The notes: generated by a model from the sequence alone, not told the origin. 7,311 nt of DNA from JAPXRI01 sp033813635 (GCA_033813635.1 JAPXRI010000049.1:1-7311), one strand, 5' to 3'. Positions 1 through 5,925 are shown, numbered from the stretch's first letter. A program made the numbers and translations.

Positions 1-29
1 TTCCAAAGCTTTTTATAGCTAACGGTCAT
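1..29 (-). CDS. Start of a probable HTH (Cro/C1-type) regulator, partial
   Basis: Only nine complete codons lie inside the window, reading M-T-V-S-Y-K-K-L-W, and the gene runs off the left edge. The ATG (complement of 27-29) is preceded by a strong ribosome binding site, GAGGTGA, at about 35-41, and by an extended -10 promoter, so this is a convincing gene start. The opening pattern SYKKLW resembles the N-terminus of a family of very short Cro/C1-type helix-turn-helix regulators common in Clostridia and often carried on mobile or defence-related islands. That identification rests on nine residues and is an inference. The gene sits in AT-rich DNA unlike the rest of the window, consistent with belonging to an inserted element. 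Confidence 0.5.
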
Positions 30-59
30 CTTGGTCACCTCTTTATATATGTTTTTTCC

Positions 60-68
60 ATTATAGCA
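60..68 (-). promoter_or_regulatory. Extended -10 promoter for the leftward HTH-like gene
   Basis: On the minus strand the sequence reads TGCTATAAT, a perfect TATAAT (complement of 60-65) with the upstream TG of an extended -10 element. It lies about 30 bases before the ATG at 29, a sensible distance with a short leader. No good -35 hexamer is visible at 16-18 bases; TGTTAT is the best at 17. Extended -10 promoters can work without one. Confidence 0.6.
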
Positions 69-123
69 CATTTTCTTCAAAAATAACATGATAATTCTGT
101 GTTTGTGAAGTAATTTTACAATG

Positions 124-495
124 TTAATAAAGATAATGATAGTTGTGTATGCCTTTATTTTGATTATTATTTAAATAAATACTTTTAGACAAAAAAGTCT
201 GTAAGTCTATTTGGAAGGCGACGGCCCAGGGGTGCCCGTTTTCGTATATCGGCGCGCCGTCTGCGCTCCCCCACTGGAGCTCCCGCATGAAGTCGAGCTT
301 GCTGACGCTTAAGTTTAACATCGCCGCGGTGTACGACGCCGTCTCGTACGCTCTGCCGCAGGAGGACGAATAGATTTTCTCGATTCCCTCGTCCTTAAGC
401 CGCTCCGCGGCCTGCTTGGCCTGAATGTGTCCCAGCTCCGTCAGGCAGTCTCTTGCATAGTCGGGATGACCATGCCGTACCAAGATAAGTCTCAT
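124..495 (-). pseudogene. Histidine phosphatase (phosphoglycerate mutase-like), 3'-truncated
   Basis: The start at 495 is chosen because AGGAG lies about eight bases upstream and the RHG motif begins six residues in; a longer frame upstream has no such support. The protein opens M-R-L-I-L-V-R-H-G-H-P (catalytic R7, H8, G9), followed by SSCGRAYETA with the second conserved arginine (R48) and a likely acid/base glutamate in ELQWG (E72). Homology-like sequence continues to about GHPWAVA (residues 87-93). The remaining 30 or so residues are Asn/Tyr/Leu-rich and encoded by AT-rich DNA, an apparent read-through into foreign sequence ending at 124. At 123 residues it is well short of the usual 180-240 and lacks the C-terminal half carrying the second catalytic histidine, so it is probably inactive. 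It lies 61 bases downstream of the PAS-GGDEF-HD-GYP gene on the same strand and may be co-transcribed. Confidence 0.8.
181..206. repeat. Imperfect inverted repeat near the AT-rich/GC-rich junction
   Basis: The arms ACTTTTAGAC (181-190) and GTCTGTAAGT (197-206) pair over ten positions with one mismatch and one G-T wobble, around an A6 loop. A short direct repeat of AAGTCT (195-200 and 203-208) overlaps the right arm. The structure sits immediately beside the point where the phosphatase homology ends. It could be the end of an inserted element, a weak terminator for the broken gene, or chance in AT-rich DNA. Confidence 0.35.
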
Positions 496-556
496 CGATA
501 ACTCCTTTGATTGTTGAAATGTTCTTTCTATCGGAGCGGCACGCCCCGCGTAACAC

Positions 557-2269
557 CTATAGCTCCGCTTCGGGCAGGACGCGGTTGACGAAGATATCCG
601 CGATCTGCGGGTCAAACTGAGTCCCCTTATTCTTCAGGATCTCCTTCACGGCCTCGCCGGCGGGCAGCGCCTTTCGGTAGCCGCGGTCCTGGGTCATCGC
701 GTCGTAGGAGTCCACAACGGATATTATCCGTGAAATCAGCGGTATCTTTGTCCCGGACAGGCCCAGCGGGTATCCGCTGCCGTCCCAGCGCTCGTGGTGG
801 CAGAGAATGTACTCCGCGATGTGGGTGAGCCCGAAGGTGGAGTTCGCTATCCTGTAGCCCACCTCCGGGTGCTTTTTAATCTCCCGCCAGTCCTCCTCGC
901 TGAGCCTGTCCGTCTTCGTAAGTATGTCCTTGTCCACGCTGATCTTTCCGATATCGTGCAGCACGGCCACCAGCTCCAGCTCGTCAAGCTCGTTTTCGGA
1001 GAGCCCCAGCTGTTCACCGAGCATTTTCGACAGCCTGACAAGCCTTTCCGCGTGCTCCTCGGTCTCGTAGCTCTTTTCAAACATCGTGGTCTTTATATAG
1101 TTCAGATAGTCGTTGTGCGGGCTCCTCTGCTCCAGCAGCTTCCTCCGGTACATCAGCTCCTCCGCCAGCCTTACCACCTTGTCCAGCGGCTCGGCCGGAT
1201 CGCTCTTCGTCGCGTAGCCCAGCGCGATGTCGATATAGATCTCGTCGTACTCCTTGCTGAGCTTTTCCCCGCACACCGCCCGGATATGGTCCACAACCTC
1301 CTTTGCCGCCTGTCCGTTGGCGCGGGGCATCAGAATGGAGAACTCATCCCCGCCGGTTCTGGCCACGATATCACCCTCCCGGACGCACGACTTTAAAATA
1401 CTCGCCATCTCGCAGAGCAGGGCGTCCCCTTTCACGTGGCCGAAGGCGTCGTTTATCAGCTTCATCCCGTTGACGTCTCCGATAATGACTGATAGGGGCA
1501 GCTGTTCCGGGCGGTCGAGCTCGCTCAGAGCCTCGTCAAAATAGGCGCGGTTGTAAATTCCGGTTACGCTGTCGTGATAGCTTATGTATTTTACTTTTTC
1601 CTCCCTGTTCTTGCGCTCCGTTATATCCCGGCTGACGCCGATTATCCCTATTATACCGCCCTCGGAATCGAAATAGGGCGTCTTAAGCGTCTCAAAAATC
1701 ACTTCCATCCCGTCCGGATAGGCGGCCTTTTCCTCCACCTTTACGAAGGCCTTTTTGCTCAGTATATCCCCATCCAATCCCATGAAGAACTCGGCTCTCT
1801 TTGCGGGAAAAAGCTCCATGTCCGTGCGGCCGACGATATCCCGCTCCCGCTTTCCCATGAAAGACTCGAAGGCGGTGTTGCAGCCCAAGTACACGCCGGT
1901 CTTATCCTTGAAAAACACCAGATCCGGGACCGAATCGATTAAGGATTTCAGCAGCACCTGCCTTCTCCTGTAGTCCTCGTAGAGCTCCTTATACGACTCG
2001 CTCGATTTCTTCAGCTCCTCGTTGGCCTTTTTCAGCGCGTCCCTCCCCATGAAGGTCTCCCTCAGCGTCGGGTATATCAGACCGTAAAACAGAACGGAGG
2101 TGACAAGCACGTAAAAAAGTCCCTTAGCCATGGAATAGGCGAATACCTGGGGCTGTCCGGAAAAGCCCAGCTGCAACAGTTTGTCGGAGAATAGAATCCA
2201 CGCGCATCCGAAGACAAAATACAAAACGGTAATCTTCAGCGATCTGTTTCGCGCGTCGCGGTTTTTCAT
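557..2269 (-). CDS. Membrane PAS-GGDEF-HD-GYP cyclic di-GMP enzyme
   Basis: A 570-residue signalling protein. Two membrane helices (about residues 12-31 and 43-64) come first, then a charged coiled coil (about 75-110), a PAS domain with its PAC end (about 107-218, ending GVSRDITERK), a GGDEF domain (about 226-378) and an HD-GYP domain (about 390-565). The cyclase site is intact (GGDEF at 306-310, DVNGMKLIND earlier) with T instead of the usual Y or F before it, and the inhibitory RxxD site is present (R297, D300). The phosphodiesterase ligands are present: H406, H438-D439 in HDIGK, H467, H491-H492, D520, plus GYP at 499-501. It could therefore both make and hydrolyse c-di-GMP; which activity dominates cannot be told from sequence. 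PAS is the likely sensory input. The start at 2269 follows GGAGG ten bases upstream; the frame extends 27 codons further to a non-ATG start at 2350 that lacks support. No clear promoter is visible upstream. Confidence 0.93.
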   Translation of the reverse strand: MKNRDARNRSLKITVLYFVFGCAWILFSDKLLQLGFSGQPQVFAYSMAKGLFYVLVTSVLFYGLIYPTLRETFMGRDALKKANEELKKSSESYKELYEDYRRRQVLLKSLIDSVPDLVFFKDKTGVYLGCNTAFESFMGKRERDIVGRTDMELFPAKRAEFFMGLDGDILSKKAFVKVEEKAAYPDGMEVIFETLKTPYFDSEGGIIGIIGVSRDITERKNREEKVKYISYHDSVTGIYNRAYFDEALSELDRPEQLPLSVIIGDVNGMKLINDAFGHVKGDALLCEMASILKSCVREGDIVARTGGDEFSILMPRANGQAAKEVVDHIRAVCGEKLSKEYDEIYIDIALGYATKSDPAEPLDKVVRLAEELMYRRKLLEQRSPHNDYLNYIKTTMFEKSYETEEHAERLVRLSKMLGEQLGLSENELDELELVAVLHDIGKISVDKDILTKTDRLSEEDWREIKKHPEVGYRIANSTFGLTHIAEYILCHHERWDGSGYPLGLSGTKIPLISRIISVVDSYDAMTQDRGYRKALPAGEAVKEILKNKGTQFDPQIADIFVNRVLPEAEL

Positions 2270-2421
2270 CTTTATAACGCCTCCCTTCGGGTCATAGGGC
2301 TTGTGTGAATCCTCAAATGCCAGAGATGCGATACGAAATGATGTGGACAAAGGAGCCGGCAGGAGCTTTATTTGGTTTAATTCACCAGCACCGGATTGAC
2401 GTAGGCCGTCTCATCGGTTTG

Positions 2422-2850
2422 TCAGACACCCAGAATATAGATGCCGTTGTACAAAGCCGCTCTTTCCAGCCAATCGCAAAGCAGGGCGTGCCCCGCAGGC
2501 CTTTTCTCTTCGGCGGCTTTTATGATTTCCGGCAGCTGCGCCGGGGAGTAATAGTTAATCCCGCAGGCATCGATCCCGCCCCGCTCCATATTGCTGTAAA
2601 GGCCGTTTTGAAATATCTCGCCGTAGTTCGCCAGAAAATCGGGAATGTCGTCGGCGCGGACATAGAGGGAGTCGTCCCTCCAATGGCTTACGGCATCGAC
2701 GGATACGACGGTTTTCTCGGGAGTCCCTTTTTTCATTTTGCAGTACTGCAGCTCCAAAAACCCCGCGCCGCCGCGGGCGAGCCGCTCTTTCTGACTTCTA
2801 AAGCTACAAAACATCGATTCGCCCCCGTCACCCGCTGCCAGATATACGGA
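2422..2850 (-). pseudogene. Unrecognised conserved-looking protein, 5' end lost
   Basis: I do not recognise this protein. From 2850 the frame reads S-V-Y-L-A-A-G-D-G-G-E-S-M and continues to Y-I-L-G-V before TGA at 2422-2424. It is acidic and aromatic-rich in an ordinary, protein-like way, with motifs such as SVDAVSHW, DDSLYV, YGEIF, GINYYSP and YNGIYILGV, which look constrained rather than like a shadow frame. The ATG at 2814 has no ribosome binding site and falls inside sequence that appears to belong to the protein. Another ATG at 2736 has only a GGAG 15 bases away. Upstream in frame a stop occurs a few codons beyond 2850, where the other frame carries AbiEi homology. The simplest reading is a gene whose 5' end was removed by a rearrangement. 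After the stop the same frame continues Q-T-D-E-T-A-Y-V-N-P-V-L-V-N to a TAA, so the TGA may itself be a nonsense mutation. Confidence 0.5.
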
Positions 2851-3236
2851 ATCAGCCTGTTCAGATCCTTATCCGGTCTGCGTACATACCTTTTCAGAGT
2901 ATCCGATACCACCGCGGCATCCAGACTATTTCTGTCCCGAATAATATCGCAAACGGTGCGCTCCATGTCATACGTCCTGATGTCGTTTCCGAAGGCCGTC
3001 TGCTTTGTACAGCTCCCGAGATAAAGCGGTTCTTTTTTGACGATATACACGATTAACCCGTCCTGTTTAAGCTTGCCGGTATTGTATCCTGTTGGGACCG
3101 TGGCGCAGTAAGAGACCGGGGCTCTGTCGGTTAAATCATGCAAATATATGGAGAGCAGACCGAAATTCCTCAGACATCTTTCCTACCCTGCAAAAGACCC
3201 GCGCAATCGACAAATTGCATTCTCTTCTCCGATATT
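2850..3236 (-). pseudogene. AbiEi-family type IV antitoxin remnant
   Basis: The frame below 3143 reads LHDLTDRAPVSYCATVPTGY, later TAFGNDIRTYDMERTVCDII, then LKRYVRR and KDLNRLIPY, closely resembling the central and C-terminal part of AbiEi-like antitoxins. In type IV (AbiE) systems this protein represses its operon and counters the AbiEii nucleotidyltransferase toxin. The copy is broken at both ends. After LNRLIPY (about 2845) the frame runs into unrelated residues and stops at 2733, where the next gene is read in another frame. Upstream, the frame holding LHDLTDR hits a stop near 3186, while the neighbouring frame gives S-A-L just before a four-base stretch at 3147-3150. Removing those four bases would give SALYLHDLTDR, as expected for the family. 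A caller might place a start at the TTG at 3143, but that is internal. No AbiEii toxin gene is present. The N-terminal winged-helix region is not recognisable. Confidence 0.7.
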
Positions 3237-3242
3237 ATACCA
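3234..3242 (-). promoter_or_regulatory. Extended -10 promoter upstream of the AbiEi remnant
   Basis: The minus strand reads TGGTATAAT, a consensus extended -10. A partial -35 (TTGGTT, complement of 3258-3263) lies 18 bases upstream. It points into the AbiEi remnant and sits just after the terminator-like hairpin of the preceding phosphoesterase, so it fits a relic of the antitoxin gene's own promoter. It may still drive transcription through the remnants toward the HD-GYP gene. Confidence 0.4.
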
Positions 3243-3261
3243 TTAAATTCCCCGCAAAACC

Positions 3262-3284
3262 AATAAAATCGGACAGTTCGTCCG
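3262..3284 (-). terminator. Probable intrinsic terminator of the phosphoesterase unit
   Basis: On the minus strand CGGAC-gaact-GTCCG forms a five-pair stem (3270-3284), followed by ATTTTATT (3262-3269). It lies about 60 bases after the phosphoesterase stop. A second GC-rich inverted repeat (arms 3285-3291 and 3307-3313, CGGGCGG/CCGCCCG) sits just before it. The stem is short and the T-run is interrupted, so strength is uncertain. Confidence 0.45.
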
Positions 3285-3344
3285 CGGGCGGGCCGGAATT
3301 TATTCGCCGCCCGGAAGAAGCGAAACGTGTCCCCCGCCCCCGGG

Positions 3345-4055
3345 CTAAATGTCGATTATCATGAACGCGTCTTCGGCGGCTTCGCACATCGCTTTCAGCG
3401 TAATGTACGGGATGCCGTCGTGGATGTTTGACGCCCCGGGGTGGTAGTGTCCCTGGCAGACCCCGCGCACCTTGCCGCTCATCTTTAAAATCCGCCTGAT
3501 CTCCGGGGCATTATGTATGATATGTCTGGCGTCAACCGCCGGGTCAAGGTTCTGATGTACAAAAATATAAGCGTTTTTGCCCTCGCACTCGTTGAGGGTT
3601 TTCTCCAGCCAGAGAACCTGCCGCTCCGGGACCAGCGTCTTTTCCCAGTCCAGATCCCCCCGCCGGTACTCCGAGCCGTCAAGGTTGCAGTTTGCGTCCA
3701 GTAAAATCAGCGTATTGTCGTTTTTCTCGATTATGGCGGGGGCGAGAGCGATGCCGGAAATATCGCGAAACTCCTCTTTATCGAATATAAACGCGTCGTG
3801 ATTTCCCATGCACAAGCGGCAGTCAATCCCGGAATCGGTAAGAACGGACGAGGCGAGCTTTAAATTCTCCCTGTTTTTCTCCATGGATTCGTCGCTGTCC
3901 ACCAAATCCCCCAGACAGATTATCAGTTCGACGCCCTGTCTCCTAAACTCCCTGACAGCATCCTGCAGCTTCCGAAGCGAAAGAATCGGGCGGCGCCTGC
4001 CGCAGAGCACCTCCCTTGAGCAGTAGTGCGGGTCGGCAATCAGTCCGATTTTCAT
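3345..4055 (-). CDS. Calcineurin-like metallophosphoesterase
   Basis: A 236-residue soluble protein with every block of the calcineurin-like phosphoesterase family in order: DPH (D8, H10), GDLVD (D50), GNHD (N85, H86), the later histidine in VHQNL (H167) and GHYH (H203, H205). These residues bind two metal ions that activate water to cleave a phosphoester. The substrate cannot be deduced. Length is typical for a minimal catalytic domain, and no signal peptide or membrane segment is seen, so it should be cytoplasmic. The start at 4055 is supported by AGAGGA nine bases upstream and by the DxH motif lying right at the N-terminus; an in-frame extension upstream lacks support. Its ATG overlaps the TGA of the short frame upstream (ATGA), implying translational coupling in a shared transcript. 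A terminator-like hairpin follows. Confidence 0.9.
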   Translation of the reverse strand: MKIGLIADPHYCSREVLCGRRRPILSLRKLQDAVREFRRQGVELIICLGDLVDSDESMEKNRENLKLASSVLTDSGIDCRLCMGNHDAFIFDKEEFRDISGIALAPAIIEKNDNTLILLDANCNLDGSEYRRGDLDWEKTLVPERQVLWLEKTLNECEGKNAYIFVHQNLDPAVDARHIIHNAPEIRRILKMSGKVRGVCQGHYHPGASNIHDGIPYITLKAMCEAAEDAFMIIDI

Positions 4056-4291
4056 AAAACGCTTTCCTCTTTTACTTTCGGCGGCAGCTTTACCGCCAGT
4101 ATTTTCACATAATCCCGAAGCGCGGTTTTGTCGTTGATTCGAAGCATAATCCATTTGCCCATTTTCATATAGTCGTCGGCCCCGTTGTAAAGCCCGGCCG
4201 TCGCGGGACTAAGCTCCGGCAAAAGCGAGCGCATCAGCGGGTCAAGCTTATAGCTGATTGTCCACCTTCGATACCCTCCTTTTCCCTTCAA
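4052..4291 (-). pseudogene. Short DUF3788-like remnant upstream of the phosphoesterase
   Basis: The frame reads RRWTISYKLDPL, then LLPELSPATAGLYN, then GKWIMLRINDKTALRDYVKILAVKLPPK. The pattern of a W-S/T-x-S-Y strand, an L-S-P segment, G-x-W-x-M and a basic PPK-type tail resembles the C-terminal part of DUF3788 proteins, whose function is unknown. Members I know of are about 130-150 residues; here at most about 79 remain, and the stretch between SYKL and LLPEL seems too short, suggesting an internal deletion as well as 5' loss. There is no ATG with a ribosome binding site: the frame begins at a TTG at 4291 with no Shine-Dalgarno, and the frame is open only to about 4362. The stop shares ATGA with the phosphoesterase start, indicating the two were once one operon. 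The family call is from memory and tentative. Confidence 0.4.
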
Positions 4292-4302
4292 CCGTTTTAT
4301 AC

Positions 4303-4316
4303 CGGGAAAATTCCCG
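4303..4316. promoter_or_regulatory. Operator-like inverted repeat between divergent genes
   Basis: CGGGAA and TTCCCG are perfect complementary arms separated by AA. The repeat lies in the region between the leftward phosphoesterase unit and the rightward cyclase, beside a TATAAA on the minus strand and about 63 bases before the cyclase -35. It could bind a dimeric regulator, but no regulator is encoded nearby and the arms are only six bases. Confidence 0.3.
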
Positions 4317-4378
4317 TTTCCGCGCTTACTCGGGTATGCAAAACAACAATATTTTTTGCTTTATCGTAAAATACGCTC

Positions 4379-4406
4379 TTGAAAATTTAAATATTCCGTA
4401 TATAAT
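4379..4406 (+). promoter_or_regulatory. Sigma-A type promoter for the diguanylate cyclase
   Basis: TTGAAA at 4379-4384 and a perfect TATAAT at 4401-4406 are separated by 16 bases, in very AT-rich DNA. Transcription would start near 4413, leaving a leader of roughly 160 bases before the chosen start codon. This is the best promoter in the window. Confidence 0.75.
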
Positions 4407-4412
4407 ATAATA

Positions 4413-4575
4413 ATATAAACTTGCATGTTTATGTTATCGGAATAGCAGCCGAAAATCCATCATCGGCGGGCAGGCCGCCCATGAGTAAATTTTGCGGGAG
4501 TTTCGCGAAGACTTAAAGTTAAATCAAATCACGGGAGTCTTTGCGGTGCTTCCGGCGGACGGAGGTTTCTTAAAT
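4413..4575 (+). other. Long structured 5' leader of the diguanylate cyclase
   Basis: The leader holds three mutually exclusive short pairing elements, TCGG (4437-4440), CCGA (4449-4452) and TCGG (4463-4466): the middle one can pair with either neighbour. A GC hairpin GGCGG-gcagg-CCGCC (4465-4479) follows. A 12-codon frame beginning ATG at 4481 (M-S-K-F-C-G-S-F-A-K-T) starts right after that hairpin. I looked for the conserved parts of c-di-GMP-I and c-di-GMP-II riboswitches and did not see them. Whether this leader regulates anything is unknown. Confidence 0.35.
4561..4565 (+). promoter_or_regulatory. Ribosome binding site setting the cyclase start at TTG 4576
   Basis: GGAGG lies ten bases before an in-frame TTG at 4576. 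The other possible start, a TTG at 4492, has no Shine-Dalgarno in front of it and is preceded by an in-frame stop. No ATG is available before the first membrane helix, so this site decides the start. Confidence 0.6.
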
Positions 4576-5799
4576 TTGCCGGCGAGAATAGTAAAATCGA
4601 TAAAGCGTATTTTTGCCGTGTCCATACCGGACGGCGACAAGAGGGAGTTTGCCGTAAGCATCCACAGGATCAATATTATAAGGTCGAAAATCACGACAAT
4701 GACGTTCATTTTTCTGGAAGTCATGATGCTTGTGCTCCATTACATCATGCACAGGGAAGAGCTTTTTGACCCGCCCTACATATATTACGGCTCGATGTAT
4801 GCGCTGAATCTGGCAGTGATGATAGCGTTTTCTGCGGTTTTTATGAGGCTGGGGGCCGACGTCCAAAAAAACGTATACCGTATCCGCCGCGCGGGGATTT
4901 TTTTCATCAGCTTTATACTGCTCTGGTGCGGGGGGATATCGCTGCTGGACCAGTTCTCCAGCGGACAGGTTATCGTATACGCCGTGGCGGTCATATCGAT
5001 AGCCATCACCCCGATTTTTGAACCGCTGATAATCTTTCTCGTTTATTTCGCCGTCCATCTGCTGTTTCTTATCGCGCTGCCCTATTTTCAGGCGTCCCCG
5101 CGGCTGGTGTTCGGCAACGCGGTCAACTCGACCACCTTCGTAATAATGTCATGGGCGATTTCCTGCATGAGGTATAAGTCCCAGGCGGAGGATTTCAACA
5201 GCAAAAAGCTTATACTGAGGAAAAACGACGAGCTGGAAACGATCAACGCGCGGCTGCAGGAGGCCAATAAACAGCTGGAAATATTATCGAGGACCGACGG
5301 CCTGACCGGAGTTATCAACCGGATGAGCTTCGAAACGATAATCAGGGAGGAATGGAACCGGTGCAAGCGGCACTCGATACCCCTGTCGCTGATAATGCTG
5401 GACATCGACTCCTTCAAGGGCTACAACGATAGTTACGGCCACCAGATCGGCGACTGCTGCATAAAGCTTGTGGCGGACGTGCTGAAGGCCGGCGCGAAGC
5501 GCTCCTCGGACAGAGTGGTGAGGTACGGCGGAGACGAGTTTGTGATACTGCTCCCGCACACGGACAACGAGAGCGCCCTGAATTTCGCCGAGCAGATCAG
5601 AAAAGGGGTGGAAGAAATGCCCCTGCCCCGCTCCTGCTCCGACGCTCCGGAGCGTCTGACAGTCAGCTTAGGGATCAACACGGTAATCCCGTCGGATGAG
5701 ACCTCAATCGACGAGTTTATCAGAAACACCGATAAAGCGCTGTATATCGCCAAGGAAAAACGCAACTGCTCTGTCTCCGCCGGGCGGATGTACACGTAG
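4576..5799 (+). CDS. Six-helix membrane diguanylate cyclase (GGDEF)
   Basis: A 407-residue protein from the TTG at 4576 (435 if the unsupported TTG at 4492 were used). The N-terminal half has about six hydrophobic segments, near residues 39-57, 75-92, 106-125, 131-148, 150-170 and 178-197, which form a membrane sensor of a type I cannot name. A coiled coil (about 201-238) leads into a GGDEF domain (about 238-400). The catalytic parts are complete: DIDSFK with the metal aspartate (D276 or its neighbour), ND and YGH, then RYGGDEF at 316-322. The RxxD product-inhibition site is present (R309, D312). It should condense two GTP to c-di-GMP at the membrane in response to an unknown signal. No EAL or HD-GYP partner domain is attached. 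It is the only plus-strand gene here, with its own promoter and long leader, and ends before a shared terminator. Confidence 0.92.
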   Translation: MPARIVKSIKRIFAVSIPDGDKREFAVSIHRINIIRSKITTMTFIFLEVMMLVLHYIMHREELFDPPYIYYGSMYALNLAVMIAFSAVFMRLGADVQKNVYRIRRAGIFFISFILLWCGGISLLDQFSSGQVIVYAVAVISIAITPIFEPLIIFLVYFAVHLLFLIALPYFQASPRLVFGNAVNSTTFVIMSWAISCMRYKSQAEDFNSKKLILRKNDELETINARLQEANKQLEILSRTDGLTGVINRMSFETIIREEWNRCKRHSIPLSLIMLDIDSFKGYNDSYGHQIGDCCIKLVADVLKAGAKRSSDRVVRYGGDEFVILLPHTDNESALNFAEQIRKGVEEMPLPRSCSDAPERLTVSLGINTVIPSDETSIDEFIRNTDKALYIAKEKRNCSVSAGRMYT

Positions 5800-5925
5800 A
5801 ATCTGATTCAAGACATAGAATTGTCCACTATCTTTTTCTACATTCCAGCCAGTATCTTTTTTCGCCATACCAACTTATTCAAAGCAGTAGAACATTACTC
5901 AGTATCCCCCCCCCTTTTTCAAAAA
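5800..5925. other. Intergenic spacer with a nine-C tract
   Basis: About 125 bases after the cyclase stop hold no gene, promoter or RNA that I can support. The one notable element is a run of nine C (5906-5914) followed by CTTTTTCAAAAAG-type symmetry at the edge of the terminator. Confidence 0.5.

Noticed and set aside
126..159. AATAAAG/CTTTATT inverted repeat in the AT-rich segment
   Set aside because: Seven-base arms in such AT-rich DNA are expected by chance, and the loop is long.
2270..2350. A 27-codon N-terminal extension of the PAS-GGDEF-HD-GYP protein
   Set aside because: The extension starts at a non-ATG codon without a ribosome binding site and covers the GGAGG that serves the ATG at 2269.
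2739..2750. A perfect 12-base palindrome, TGCAGTACTGCA
   Set aside because: One or two palindromes of this length are expected by chance in a window this size, and it lies within an apparent coding stretch.
2305..3024. A 239-codon plus-strand open frame across the relic region
   Set aside because: It is antisense to the AbiEi remnant and the unknown protein, both of which show protein-like motifs on the minus strand. It has no ribosome binding site or recognisable domain.
4413..4575. A c-di-GMP riboswitch in the cyclase leader
   Set aside because: The gene context invites it, but I could not find the conserved tetraloop-receptor and joining sequences of the type I element or the type II pseudoknot pattern. 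Only short generic stems are visible.
4492..4575. An upstream TTG at 4492 as the cyclase start
   Set aside because: There is no Shine-Dalgarno before it, and the extra 28 residues do not resemble a domain. The TTG at 4576 has GGAGG at a proper distance.
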